Source of the DNA: a bacterium UBP6_UBA1177
GTDB taxonomy: Bacteria > UBP6 > UBA1177
Length of the DNA: 56,128 nt
Assembly (NCBI GenBank): GCA_002310995.1
Contig: DBYV01000036.1
Span: 1,066 to 57,193 of the forward strand
Direction of reading: 5' to 3'
The position numbers and the translations under genes are program-made. The notes beneath the pieces were generated by a model. The model was not told the origin of the DNA and did no database searches. It saw only the letters and a program-made list of their open reading frames with translations. This document shows positions 8,895 to 16,667 of the stretch, piece after piece. Every line of letters starts with the position of its first letter. Positions within the stretch are counted from its first letter, which is position 1.

Positions 8895-9641
8895 CTATTC
8901 TTCCTCTGGCAGCTGGCTGAAATCTATGTCGTAGTTAGCATAGACATCCTGAACATCGTCGCTGTCATCGAATGCTTCCATGAGCTTGAGAACCTGCTCA
9001 GCAACTTTGCCTTCAACTTTTACGAAATTCTGCGGGATACGCGCGATCTTCGCTTCTTCGAACTGGTATCCTTTTTCGGTAAGAACACCGGAAACAGCGT
9101 AAACATCGCCCATTTCAGTTCTGATTTCCCAAACTTCGTCGTTGTCGATAACATCTTCTGCGCCTGCTTCAAGAGCGTCTTCCATCAGTTTTTCCTCGTC
9201 AACGCCCTCTTTCGGGATGATGATCTGGCCTTTCTGGCTGAACATCCAGTTTACGCAGCCGTTGTTACCCATATTGCCGCCGGCTTTCGTGAAGATTCTT
9301 CTGATTTCGGAAACGGTTCTGTTTTTGTTGTCGGTAAGGCAGTCAACCATGATTGCGACTCCGCCCGGACCGTATCCCTCGTATGTTGCCTCTTCATAGC
9401 TTGAACCTTCAAGTTCGCCTGTTCCTTTTTTAATTGCACGTGTAATATTATCGAGAGGCATATTTGCCGCTTTTGCCGACTGGATGGCGGTTTTAAGACG
9501 CGGGTTGCCGTCTGGGTCTCCACCGCCGCCTTTTGCAGCTATCGTGATTTCTTTAATGAGTTTCGTGAAAATTTTGCCTCTTTTTGCATCTGCAGCACCT
9601 TTTTTGTGCTTAATCGTGCTCCACTTATTGTGGCCTGACAT
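8895..9641 (-). CDS. yebC: YebC/PmpR-family protein (TACO1-like)
   Basis: 248 residues. It begins with the hallmark MSGHNKWSTIKHKKGAAD and carries YEGYGPGGVAIMVDCLTDN and GGNMGNNGCVNWMF. YebC proteins are cytoplasmic. They have been described as transcription regulators, and more recently as factors that help ribosomes through difficult proline-rich stretches; which applies here is unknown. Placement just upstream of ruvC is a widely conserved order. The ATG at 9641 is chosen over an upstream in-frame start because AGGAGGTT precedes it and the family starts here. Confidence 0.95.
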   Translation of the reverse strand: MSGHNKWSTIKHKKGAADAKRGKIFTKLIKEITIAAKGGGGDPDGNPRLKTAIQSAKAANMPLDNITRAIKKGTGELEGSSYEEATYEGYGPGGVAIMVDCLTDNKNRTVSEIRRIFTKAGGNMGNNGCVNWMFSQKGQIIIPKEGVDEEKLMEDALEAGAEDVIDNDEVWEIRTEMGDVYAVSGVLTEKGYQFEEAKIARIPQNFVKVEGKVAEQVLKLMEAFDDSDDVQDVYANYDIDFSQLPEEE

Positions 9642-9711
9642 AGAAAACCTCCTGAGAGTTGTTAAAAAAAGCCGCCGCCATCTACCATAAAATGAATAAA
9701 TCTGCAAGTTT

Positions 9712-10140
9712 TTATATAAATTTTGTGGAACGGATTTTTTCGAGACGTTTCTTAGCCCACTCTTTTTTTCTGTCTTCGGCTAAGTATACGAGAAGTTCTT
9801 CAGCAGTGTTAAAAATTGTTCCTTCGAGTCTTTTGATGCTGTCGAAGTGACATCCGTCTTCCTCAGGCGGATATTCGCGGCAAAGATCCGGACGCGCTTC
9901 GTAGATGGCACATTTGTTTGATTCGTTGATATTTTCGCATTTTCCCATTACGAGTATAGACCATATATGCCCGTTTTTCAGAATTTTGATGTTCGGGTTG
10001 AAAAGCCACCAGATTATTTCGTCAAAACGGTCTTCGGAACGTGGTTCCTTTTCGATATCTATCGTTACATAACGACAGCACATCCCGTTGCAGAACTTAC
10101 AGTCGTCGCCGTTGAAATACATTTGCTGTTTTTTTGGCAT
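9712..10140 (-). CDS. YkgJ-family cysteine-cluster protein
   Basis: 142 residues. The N-terminal CKFCNGMCC (residues 14-22) together with CAIYEARPDLCREYPP and a further upstream CEN matches the UPF0153/YkgJ family (PF03692), small cytoplasmic proteins expected to bind a metal or iron-sulfur cluster through these cysteines. Biochemical function is not established for most members. It lies between mraY (2-base gap) and yebC (70-base gap) in the same operon. Confidence 0.88.
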   Translation of the reverse strand: MPKKQQMYFNGDDCKFCNGMCCRYVTIDIEKEPRSEDRFDEIIWWLFNPNIKILKNGHIWSILVMGKCENINESNKCAIYEARPDLCREYPPEEDGCHFDSIKRLEGTIFNTAEELLVYLAEDRKKEWAKKRLEKIRSTKFI

Positions 10141-10142
10141 AA

Positions 10143-11237
10143 CTACCTGAATTTAATGGTTATAAGAGCAATGGCCGCCATAATGGCGCTTACTATCCAG
10201 AATCTTGTGACAATCTTTGCTTCAGCCATTCCCTGATGCTGGTAATGGTGATGCAGCGGAGCGCGGTAAAGAATACGCCTGTGTATTTTGAAGCCGATGT
10301 TTTCCTGCACGAAAGTTGATGTTATCTCGATAACAAATATTGCTCCAGCGATTATGAAAATCACTTCCTGTCTGATTAAAACGGCTGCTGTTCCCATCGT
10401 GCCTCCTAAAAAAAGGCTTCCCATGTCTCCCATGAAAACTTCTGCAGGGTGGGCGTTGAACCATAGAAATCCTATCCCAGCGCCTATTATTGCGCCGCAG
10501 AATACTGCGATTTCACCGCTTCCCGGAATATATTCGTAAAGCAGATGCTGCGCCTGAATTTTGTTGCCGATGATGTATGCAAAAACGCCGAGAACAATGA
10601 ATACGAAAACCGAAGGCACGATCGTAAGTCCATCCATTCCGTCTGCAAAATTTACCGCGTTGGCTGAGTAGACGATGATGAAAACTATCCAAAGTGCTGT
10701 CAGCACTGTCGAATTGAAGATAAATCCTTTGAAAAACGGAAGCTGAAAAGAGTTGGCGACATCTGCCGGAAGCGGTGAAATGTCGGGCTGAAGTACGAAA
10801 ACGGCGAGCAGAACACCGAAAAGAATCTGAATCGTGTATTTTGCAAAGCGCGAAAGACCTTCGTCGGCATCACGACCTTTGATTTTCTTGTAGTCGTCTA
10901 TCGCACCGAAAACGGCGAACCAGATCGCGCTTGCAAGCAATGCCCATATAAACGGGTTCGTAAGGTCGCACCAAAGAAGCGCACTGCCAATACCAGTTAT
11001 AAATATTAGAATTCCGCCAAGCATCGGAGTCCCTGTCTTTTTCTGGGAATTGATTTCGCCGTATGAACGTTCGAAAGAACGGAATCCGTGCCTGTAAAGC
11101 GCATTTATAAGTGGTCTTCCAATGATAAGCGAAAGGAAAAATGCCGTAACGAAGGCAATAAGCACTCTCGATGAGAGGTATTTGAAAACTGCGGGACCGC
11201 CCGTTCCGAATACGGATGTAAAAATCGCGTATATCAT
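10143..11237 (-). CDS. mraY: Phospho-N-acetylmuramoyl-pentapeptide-transferase MraY
   Basis: 364 residues, family length about 360, with around ten membrane segments. MraY transfers phospho-MurNAc-pentapeptide to undecaprenyl phosphate to make lipid I. Visible catalytic motifs are the first DD pair in FGAIDDYKK, NFADGMDGLTIVP, the MGDMGSLFLGG loop and HHHYQHQGMAEAKIVTRFW. Its start overlaps the last base of the murG stop. Having murG upstream and mraY downstream, without the other mur genes, means the dcw cluster is split here. Confidence 0.96.
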   Translation of the reverse strand: MIYAIFTSVFGTGGPAVFKYLSSRVLIAFVTAFFLSLIIGRPLINALYRHGFRSFERSYGEINSQKKTGTPMLGGILIFITGIGSALLWCDLTNPFIWALLASAIWFAVFGAIDDYKKIKGRDADEGLSRFAKYTIQILFGVLLAVFVLQPDISPLPADVANSFQLPFFKGFIFNSTVLTALWIVFIIVYSANAVNFADGMDGLTIVPSVFVFIVLGVFAYIIGNKIQAQHLLYEYIPGSGEIAVFCGAIIGAGIGFLWFNAHPAEVFMGDMGSLFLGGTMGTAAVLIRQEVIFIIAGAIFVIEITSTFVQENIGFKIHRRILYRAPLHHHYQHQGMAEAKIVTRFWIVSAIMAAIALITIKFR

Positions 11238-13234
11238 TATTCTTTCTCCTTTGAAATGATTTCCATTGCCGAGCGGTACTCTTTTTTAAGCTCGTATTCA
11301 GTCGTATATCCGTTGCTTGTGATGAGGATTTTGTCAGCTTCGGCCGCGGCTGTTTTTCTGTCGAGAACGCCTCTGCCTATGAGAATTTTAAATGCCTGGA
11401 AAATAGCTGTGCGAACCTTCCATACCGGGTCGAAATAGAGTTCCGACATGTGTTTTATAAGCGTTTCTGGATCGTTTGATATCTGTGCAGCAGCAAGTAT
11501 AGCCTCAATTCTTACTTCAAAACAGCGGTCGGCCATATTTTTGAAAAGCATTTCCATGAATTTTTTTCGCTCATTGTCGCTTATTCCGAAATGTCCCGCA
11601 AAGACCGGAATACATCTTTCAGCAGAGAAACGTGTTTCGTAGTAGGGGTTTCCAAGGCCTGAAACTATTGCTTTGAAAAGCTCTTCGCGTTTGTCGGCGC
11701 CGCAGAGAAGGGTGAGTTGTTTCAACGCTGAAAACGCATCTCTGCTAAGGAACGGAGCACTGTTTTTGTTTGCGGCATACCTGATTATGAGTGGAATGAC
11801 TTCGCCGTAGCCGAGAATTCCCGATGAGCGGCATGCACGCGCTTTGATGACGGGATTTGGAGAAGAAAAAAGCATATCGATTTTGTTTTTGATCAGCTTT
11901 ACTTCATCGGTTTCGAGCGGCTTTTCAGCACCGGTTTTTGTTTTCTGCAGAAACTTTTCGAGCGAGGTCGAATTGAGGCCGAGAACGCGGTCGTTCATGA
12001 ATTCTGTTCCTTTCGTTTCTTCCGGTTTTTCGCCGAGTTTGCAGAGATAAAGAAGATGTTTGACTATTATTTCAGCCGGATTGCCTGGGAAAATATTTTT
12101 TGCCGCTTCCGACATTTCTGCAAGCTTTTGCGGATCGTTTCTGAGTTTTGAGACTGTCTCGCAGAATTCACCTGCATCTGCAAAAGCGATGTTGATCCCG
12201 TTCAAAGGATCGGTCCTTTCGTATATAACTGCTGCCGCTCCGGCACGTTCTATAAAGCGGGCGTTGCCTATCTGATGATCGTTCCCGATGTTGCTGATCG
12301 GGATTATGACCGAAGGCTTTCCCTGACGGCAGACTTCCACGATGGAACCTGCTCCTGCTCTTATTATGAGAAGATCTGACACGGCGTAGTAAAGCCCCAT
12401 GTTGTCGATGAAATCGCGGAGAAGATATCTCTTTTTGGCTTCGCCTAGATTCTGTTTTTCCAGAATCTCGGAAACATCGTTGAATCCGTGATATTCGTAA
12501 GTCTTTCCGAAAGGTCTGCCGGCACCGTGAATTATGTAAGTATTCGGATCTTCAAGAAGTTTTTTGGCTGAATTTGCAAGTACACGGTTGATCGTGCGCG
12601 ATCCCTGCGAGCCGCCGAAAGCAAAGATTACAAAAGCGTTTTCGGGAATTCCGAGTTCAGAACGCGCAGCTTTTCTTTCCTGCATCGAAATTGAACTTCG
12701 GACAGGGTACCCTGAGAAAAATCCTTTGTTTTTCGGCAGATGTCTTATCGTTTCGGAAAACGAAACCGCAACTTTGTCGGCAGCCTTTGCAGCGGCTTTA
12801 TTCATTTTCCCCAAATCGGTGTTTGATTCGTGGATCATAATTCTGGTTTTGAAGAGTCCGAATGTCGCTTTGCGTAGTATCCATGCGGCAAAAACCGTTG
12901 GAGCACTGACAAATCCGCCCGTTGCAAAAACTGCGGCAGGCCTTATTTTGAGCAGTAGCAGTGCTGCTTTTGAAAGCCCGCAAAACATGGTCATTGCAAA
13001 TTTTAGCAGCGAAGCGGGAGATTTGCTTTGCGGAAGAGGAGCGCTTTTAACAAATTTCAGCGGAAACCCCGCTTTCGGAACCATTGTTCCTTCTGCTTTG
13101 TTTTTGACACCAATGTAGGTGATATCGGCCTCAGGTAATCTCTTTTTAAGTTCGGCAGCTACTGCAAGTGCGGGGCTTACATGGCCGCCGCTTCCGCCGC
13201 CTGTGAAAATGAATTTTATCTTTTTTTCTGTCAT
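11237..13234 (-). CDS. murG: MurG (lipid II synthase) with a C-terminal HEAT-like repeat extension
   Basis: 665 residues, almost twice the usual ~360. Residues 1 to about 410 are MurG, which adds GlcNAc to lipid I at the inner face of the membrane: GGGSGGH near the N-terminus, TGGFVSAP, GYPVR, GGSQGS, the donor-site segment RAGAGSIVEVCRQGKPSVIIPI and DHQIGNA. Residues about 415-665 are not MurG. They form repeated helical pairs (for example SSPNPVIKARACRSSGIL, NPYYETRFSAERCIPV, DRCFEVRIEAILAAAQI, DPVWKVRTAIFQAF) typical of HEAT/armadillo scaffolds. The extension may dock other cell-wall proteins; this is inference. The ATG at 13234 follows AGAGGTT; the frame is continuous with no sign of a fused assembly error. 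Confidence 0.93.
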   Translation of the reverse strand: MTEKKIKFIFTGGGSGGHVSPALAVAAELKKRLPEADITYIGVKNKAEGTMVPKAGFPLKFVKSAPLPQSKSPASLLKFAMTMFCGLSKAALLLLKIRPAAVFATGGFVSAPTVFAAWILRKATFGLFKTRIMIHESNTDLGKMNKAAAKAADKVAVSFSETIRHLPKNKGFFSGYPVRSSISMQERKAARSELGIPENAFVIFAFGGSQGSRTINRVLANSAKKLLEDPNTYIIHGAGRPFGKTYEYHGFNDVSEILEKQNLGEAKKRYLLRDFIDNMGLYYAVSDLLIIRAGAGSIVEVCRQGKPSVIIPISNIGNDHQIGNARFIERAGAAAVIYERTDPLNGINIAFADAGEFCETVSKLRNDPQKLAEMSEAAKNIFPGNPAEIIVKHLLYLCKLGEKPEETKGTEFMNDRVLGLNSTSLEKFLQKTKTGAEKPLETDEVKLIKNKIDMLFSSPNPVIKARACRSSGILGYGEVIPLIIRYAANKNSAPFLSRDAFSALKQLTLLCGADKREELFKAIVSGLGNPYYETRFSAERCIPVFAGHFGISDNERKKFMEMLFKNMADRCFEVRIEAILAAAQISNDPETLIKHMSELYFDPVWKVRTAIFQAFKILIGRGVLDRKTAAAEADKILITSNGYTTEYELKKEYRSAMEIISKEKE

Positions 13235-13341
13235 AGAACCTCTTTTTATACAAAAAATCCGCACACTTTTAGCAAAAATATTAAATATTACAAGTAAAAA
13301 AGATATAAAATTATATTACATTGGGGGCGATGCTGAAAATA

Positions 13342-13390
13342 GGGAGTCTAAGGAGTCAGGGAATTTAGGGAGTCTAGGGAATTTAGGGAG
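13342..13390 (+). repeat. Short purine-rich 9-base tandem repeat
   Basis: Five near-perfect units alternate GGGAGTCTA and GGGAATTTA (13342-13350, 13351-13358 with one base missing, 13359-13367, 13368-13376, 13377-13385) and end in GGGAG. The array lies in the divergent gap between murG and the glycosyltransferase gene, just upstream of the promoter candidate at 13401. Role unknown. Confidence 0.8.
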
Positions 13391-13400
13391 AAAAGAATCC

Positions 13401-13428
13401 TTGTTTTTCCGCAGTTTTTCTTTAAAAT
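13401..13428 (+). promoter_or_regulatory. Candidate sigma70-type promoter for glycosyltransferase-dapH
   Basis: TTGTTT (13401-13406), 16-base spacer, TAAAAT (13423-13428), about 30 bases upstream of the ATG at 13459. Confidence 0.4.
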
Positions 13429-13458
13429 ATCAGACTTTTTGTTTTTTTGGAGATTGAA

Positions 13459-14181
13459 ATGAGCAAAGTTGCTGTTTGTATCCCGACTTACAATGAAAAA
13501 GAGAATATTGCGGCAATAATAAAAGCTGTGCACGGGCAGCTCCCGGAAGCTGACATTATGATTGTAGATGATAATTCGCCAGACGGAACTGCGGAAATCG
13601 TCAGAAATTTGATGAAAGAAAACAGTTTCATTCTCCTGAAAGTCAGGCAGAGCAAGGAAGGTCTAGGTGCGGCGTATCTCGACGGGTTCGGCACTCTCAT
13701 TGAAAAAGGCTATGAAAAAATAATCCAGATGGATGCCGACTTTTCGCACAAACCTGAATATCTTCCTGAAATGGTGAAAAAACTGGACGAAGGCTACACG
13801 GTTGTTGTCGGGTCACGCTATGTTAAAGGTGGAGGAACCGAAAACTGGGGCTTGGGCCGCCGCATTATTTCAAGGGGAGGCAGCTTCTACGCAAGCACGA
13901 TTCTAGGGCTTGGAGTGAACGACGTCACCGCCGGATTCAAGTGCTGGAACGCTAAACTTCTTGAAAAAGTCATATCGACTCCGCTTGTCCTTTCTGGCTT
14001 CGGATTCCAGATCGAAATGGCTTTTAGAACGAAGATAAGCGGCGGAAAAGTGTTCGAGCTTCCGATAGTTTTCCCCGACAGGACCGAAGGAACGAGCAAA
14101 ATGAGCGGCAAAATCTTCAAAGAGGCTCTTTTCGGCGTCTGGAAACTAAGATTTATGGGCAGAAAAATATTGGAGAAATAG
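13459..14181 (+). CDS. Family 2 glycosyltransferase, polyprenol (dolichol-type) phosphate mannosyltransferase-like
   Basis: 240 residues, the size of catalytic DPM1-type enzymes without a membrane tail. The GT-A motifs are VCIPTYNEKENI, VDDNSPDGTAEI, QMDADFSHKPEYLP and the DPM1 signature region (GSRYVKGGGTENW, then RRIISRGGSFYA, then DVTAGFKCW). The expected reaction moves a hexose from a nucleotide sugar to a polyprenyl phosphate at the cytoplasmic face, supplying sugar for later use outside. Sugar identity cannot be read from sequence. ATG 13459 is preceded by GGAG; a TTG four codons earlier lies inside that site. The next gene, dapH, starts on the base after the stop. Confidence 0.88.
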   Translation: MSKVAVCIPTYNEKENIAAIIKAVHGQLPEADIMIVDDNSPDGTAEIVRNLMKENSFILLKVRQSKEGLGAAYLDGFGTLIEKGYEKIIQMDADFSHKPEYLPEMVKKLDEGYTVVVGSRYVKGGGTENWGLGRRIISRGGSFYASTILGLGVNDVTAGFKCWNAKLLEKVISTPLVLSGFGFQIEMAFRTKISGGKVFELPIVFPDRTEGTSKMSGKIFKEALFGVWKLRFMGRKILEK

Positions 14182-14880
14182 ATGGATGCATACGAAATCA
14201 TAAAACTTATCAGCGAATCGAAGAAAAAAACGCCGGTTCGTGCGCTTTTCAAGGGAAATATCGAAAAATGCGATTTTTCTGCTCTTGCGGAAAGTTACAA
14301 AGGTCTTGATTTTGTCGAGGTTTATGACGAGTTTGACAAAATCCGCGATTTTGCCTCTGCTCATCCTGAAGTCACTTTAACGCGTTTCGAAAATGACCGC
14401 AGAAACTCGGCGATTCCTCTTGCCGACCTCACAAAAATCAACGCAAGAATAGAGCCCGGCGCAGTCATCCGCGAAATGACTGAAATCGGTGACAAATGCG
14501 TCATAATGATGGGTGCAGTAATCAATATCGGCGCGGTAATCGGTGAAGGAACCATGATCGACATGAACGCTGTCATCGGTGGTAGGGCTACTGTCGGCAA
14601 AAACTGCCACATCGGCGCGGGAACAGTCCTTGCAGGTGTAATCGAACCTCCGAGCGCAACTCCCGTTAAAATCTGTGACGGAGTCATGATCGGCGCGAAC
14701 GCCGTTGTTCTTGAAGGTGTCACAGTCGGCGAAAACTCGGTCGTTGCGGCAGGTTCGGTCGTAACGAAAGACGTGCCTCCTTTCTGCGTTGTAGCCGGAG
14801 TTCCAGCGAAAATCATCAAACAGGTCGATGAAAAGACCCAGTCAAAAACCGAGCTCGTCGAAGCGCTGAGAAATCTTTAA
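14182..14880 (+). CDS. dapH: Tetrahydrodipicolinate N-acetyltransferase DapH
   Basis: 232 residues, close to the ~236 of Bacillus DapH. An N-terminal alpha/beta domain (about 1-85) precedes a left-handed beta-helix of hexapeptide repeats (about 90-205), with VIMMGAVINIGAVIGEGTM, HIGAGTVLAGVIEPPSA and the end VVAGVPAKIIK. DapH acetylates tetrahydrodipicolinate in the acetyl branch of diaminopimelate and lysine synthesis, so the organism probably has a DAP-type cell wall. DapD (the succinyl enzyme) is longer and differs in its N-terminus. The 3' end overlaps the convergent transglycosylase gene by 4 bases. Confidence 0.92.
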   Translation: MDAYEIIKLISESKKKTPVRALFKGNIEKCDFSALAESYKGLDFVEVYDEFDKIRDFASAHPEVTLTRFENDRRNSAIPLADLTKINARIEPGAVIREMTEIGDKCVIMMGAVINIGAVIGEGTMIDMNAVIGGRATVGKNCHIGAGTVLAGVIEPPSATPVKICDGVMIGANAVVLEGVTVGENSVVAAGSVVTKDVPPFCVVAGVPAKIIKQVDEKTQSKTELVEALRNL

Positions 14881-16667
14881 TTTTCTTCCGGTTCCCTGAA
14901 AATTATCGACTGCTGAAGTGCGTCAAAGTAGTCGTCTGTCGAAAGATGACCGGTTTCGTTCATTATGCTGAGGATTCTGAAAAGGCTTTTGTACCAGTTT
15001 TCTGTAACATTTTTTGATAGAAACATATAGTGGTATTTTGCAGGGCCTGGAATTACTGAAGCGAGGTAAGCCGATTCGAGCGGAGTGAGCTGATACGGCT
15101 GTTTTCCGAAGTAATAGTAAGCTGCTTGTGAAATGCCGAAAATGCCTGGCGCCCATTCGATTATGTTGAAATAAATTTCAAGAAGGCGTTCTTTTGAAAG
15201 GGCTGCATCGAGTTCTATCGCAAGAAGGACCTCACGGAATTTACGCAGAAGTGTTTTTTCTCGGTTTAAAAAAAGGTTTTTCGCAAGCTGCTGAGGGATT
15301 GTTGAGCCACCGCGCAGTTTGTGTTTTTTGATGTTGTCTTTCACAGCTGCATCGAGTTCCTGAAAATCGACTCCTTTATGAACAAAAAATCCTGCATCTT
15401 CCGAAACTACGACTGCCCAGATAAGATGATCAGGAATCAGCGATATCGGCGTGAAATCGAAGTTGCGCTCGCCGACGAAAATTTTTCTTGTAGAGCCGTC
15501 TTCGTTAGTCCAGATATATTCGAAAGGCAGTTTGAGATAATCCATGCGTTCTGAAAGCTGTTTTGGTTCGATAAGGTTGCCTTCAATTGAGAAAACAGGC
15601 GGTTCGTCGCCTTCCTGTGAATATTCTGCCAGAAGTTCGAGTGTTCCGCCGAAAAGGTAGCCTTCAAACGCTTCATCGTGGATCAAGGTTTCGAGTTTGT
15701 TGAGATTTGCCGATTCAGTTTTTATTGAAAATTCTTTTGATGTTTTGCTGTAACTTCCTGAGAATACCGCATTTATACCGCCGAGTGAAAGATCTGCATT
15801 TTTTGTTTCGGCAGATTTTTCGTTTTTGTCGAAGATTATGTCGCCCTTGAATCGGAAAAGCGGCAGTGTGAACGGCTGCGAATCAATAAGCGGATGGAAA
15901 AAAGTCAGGTCGTGAATTGTCATGTCGTTTTTCAGAAAGAATTTTTCTTTTTCTTTCAACGATATTTCAAAAAAAGAGGTGATTTTTCCAGCCGAAACAT
16001 CGAAAGCGGTCTTGTTTTTTATTATTTCACGGAATTTACCAAGATCGATCCCGTCGAGCCGTACCGAAGCGCTTTTTTCTTTAAGCGAAAAGAGAATTTC
16101 AGCGGTTCCACCATTTTCTTTGCCTGACTCTTTGAATAGTGCCTTGCCGCCTGAGCGGGAAAGATCAAGGTTTGTTGAAAAACTCTGTGTTACGCTGCCG
16201 AAAACAAAGTCGGTGTCGGATTTAAATTCTACCGAAAAATCGATATTTCTGCGGTTTCCATTTTTCTCTTTTTCAGGCTCTTTGTCTTTGTTTGACAAAA
16301 TTGGTGCTTTAAGCGCCTTGTCTGCGTGAATCCTTGAGTTTGTGCAGGTTATCTTTAACTTTTTTTTGTCTGAAAAAAGCATTTTGCGGAGATTCCCTAG
16401 AGAGCATTTTTCCAGCGCGGCGAGTTCGTTTCCGTCATGCGAAAATACCGCTTTTTTTACAAATATACGTGGCGGAAAAAACGAAATGTCAAGCCCTGAA
16501 ATTTCGGTGTCAATGCCGTATTTAGCCTTTATCAGAGCGGTTGCCTTTGACGAAAACCCTTCAATTTTTCCTTTTGAGACTTTTTCAAGCGCAAAAACGG
16601 TTGCAAAGACCGCGATGATTAGAAGAATAGCGGCCGAAACAAGGCTTTTGACAAGTTTTTTGCTCAT
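14877..16667 (-). CDS. GT51 peptidoglycan glycosyltransferase with AsmA-like N-terminal region
   Basis: 596 residues. One membrane segment (about 7-29) leads into a ~350-residue beta-rich periplasmic region of AsmA-like character (GIDTEISGLDISFFPPRIFVK near residue 50; repeated LDLSRSGG- and LSLGGINAVFSGSY-like strands). The C-terminal ~180 residues are GT51: EDAGFFVHKGVD with the catalytic Glu, GGSTIPQQLAKNLFL, KFREVLLAIELD, LLEIYFN and GPAKYH. No transpeptidase domain follows, so it polymerises lipid II only, like MtgA, which is however much shorter (~240 residues). Its start overlaps the pepF stop by 4 bases, so the two are coupled. Confidence 0.9.
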   Translation of the reverse strand: MSKKLVKSLVSAAILLIIAVFATVFALEKVSKGKIEGFSSKATALIKAKYGIDTEISGLDISFFPPRIFVKKAVFSHDGNELAALEKCSLGNLRKMLFSDKKKLKITCTNSRIHADKALKAPILSNKDKEPEKEKNGNRRNIDFSVEFKSDTDFVFGSVTQSFSTNLDLSRSGGKALFKESGKENGGTAEILFSLKEKSASVRLDGIDLGKFREIIKNKTAFDVSAGKITSFFEISLKEKEKFFLKNDMTIHDLTFFHPLIDSQPFTLPLFRFKGDIIFDKNEKSAETKNADLSLGGINAVFSGSYSKTSKEFSIKTESANLNKLETLIHDEAFEGYLFGGTLELLAEYSQEGDEPPVFSIEGNLIEPKQLSERMDYLKLPFEYIWTNEDGSTRKIFVGERNFDFTPISLIPDHLIWAVVVSEDAGFFVHKGVDFQELDAAVKDNIKKHKLRGGSTIPQQLAKNLFLNREKTLLRKFREVLLAIELDAALSKERLLEIYFNIIEWAPGIFGISQAAYYYFGKQPYQLTPLESAYLASVIPGPAKYHYMFLSKNVTENWYKSLFRILSIMNETGHLSTDDYFDALQQSIIFREPEEN

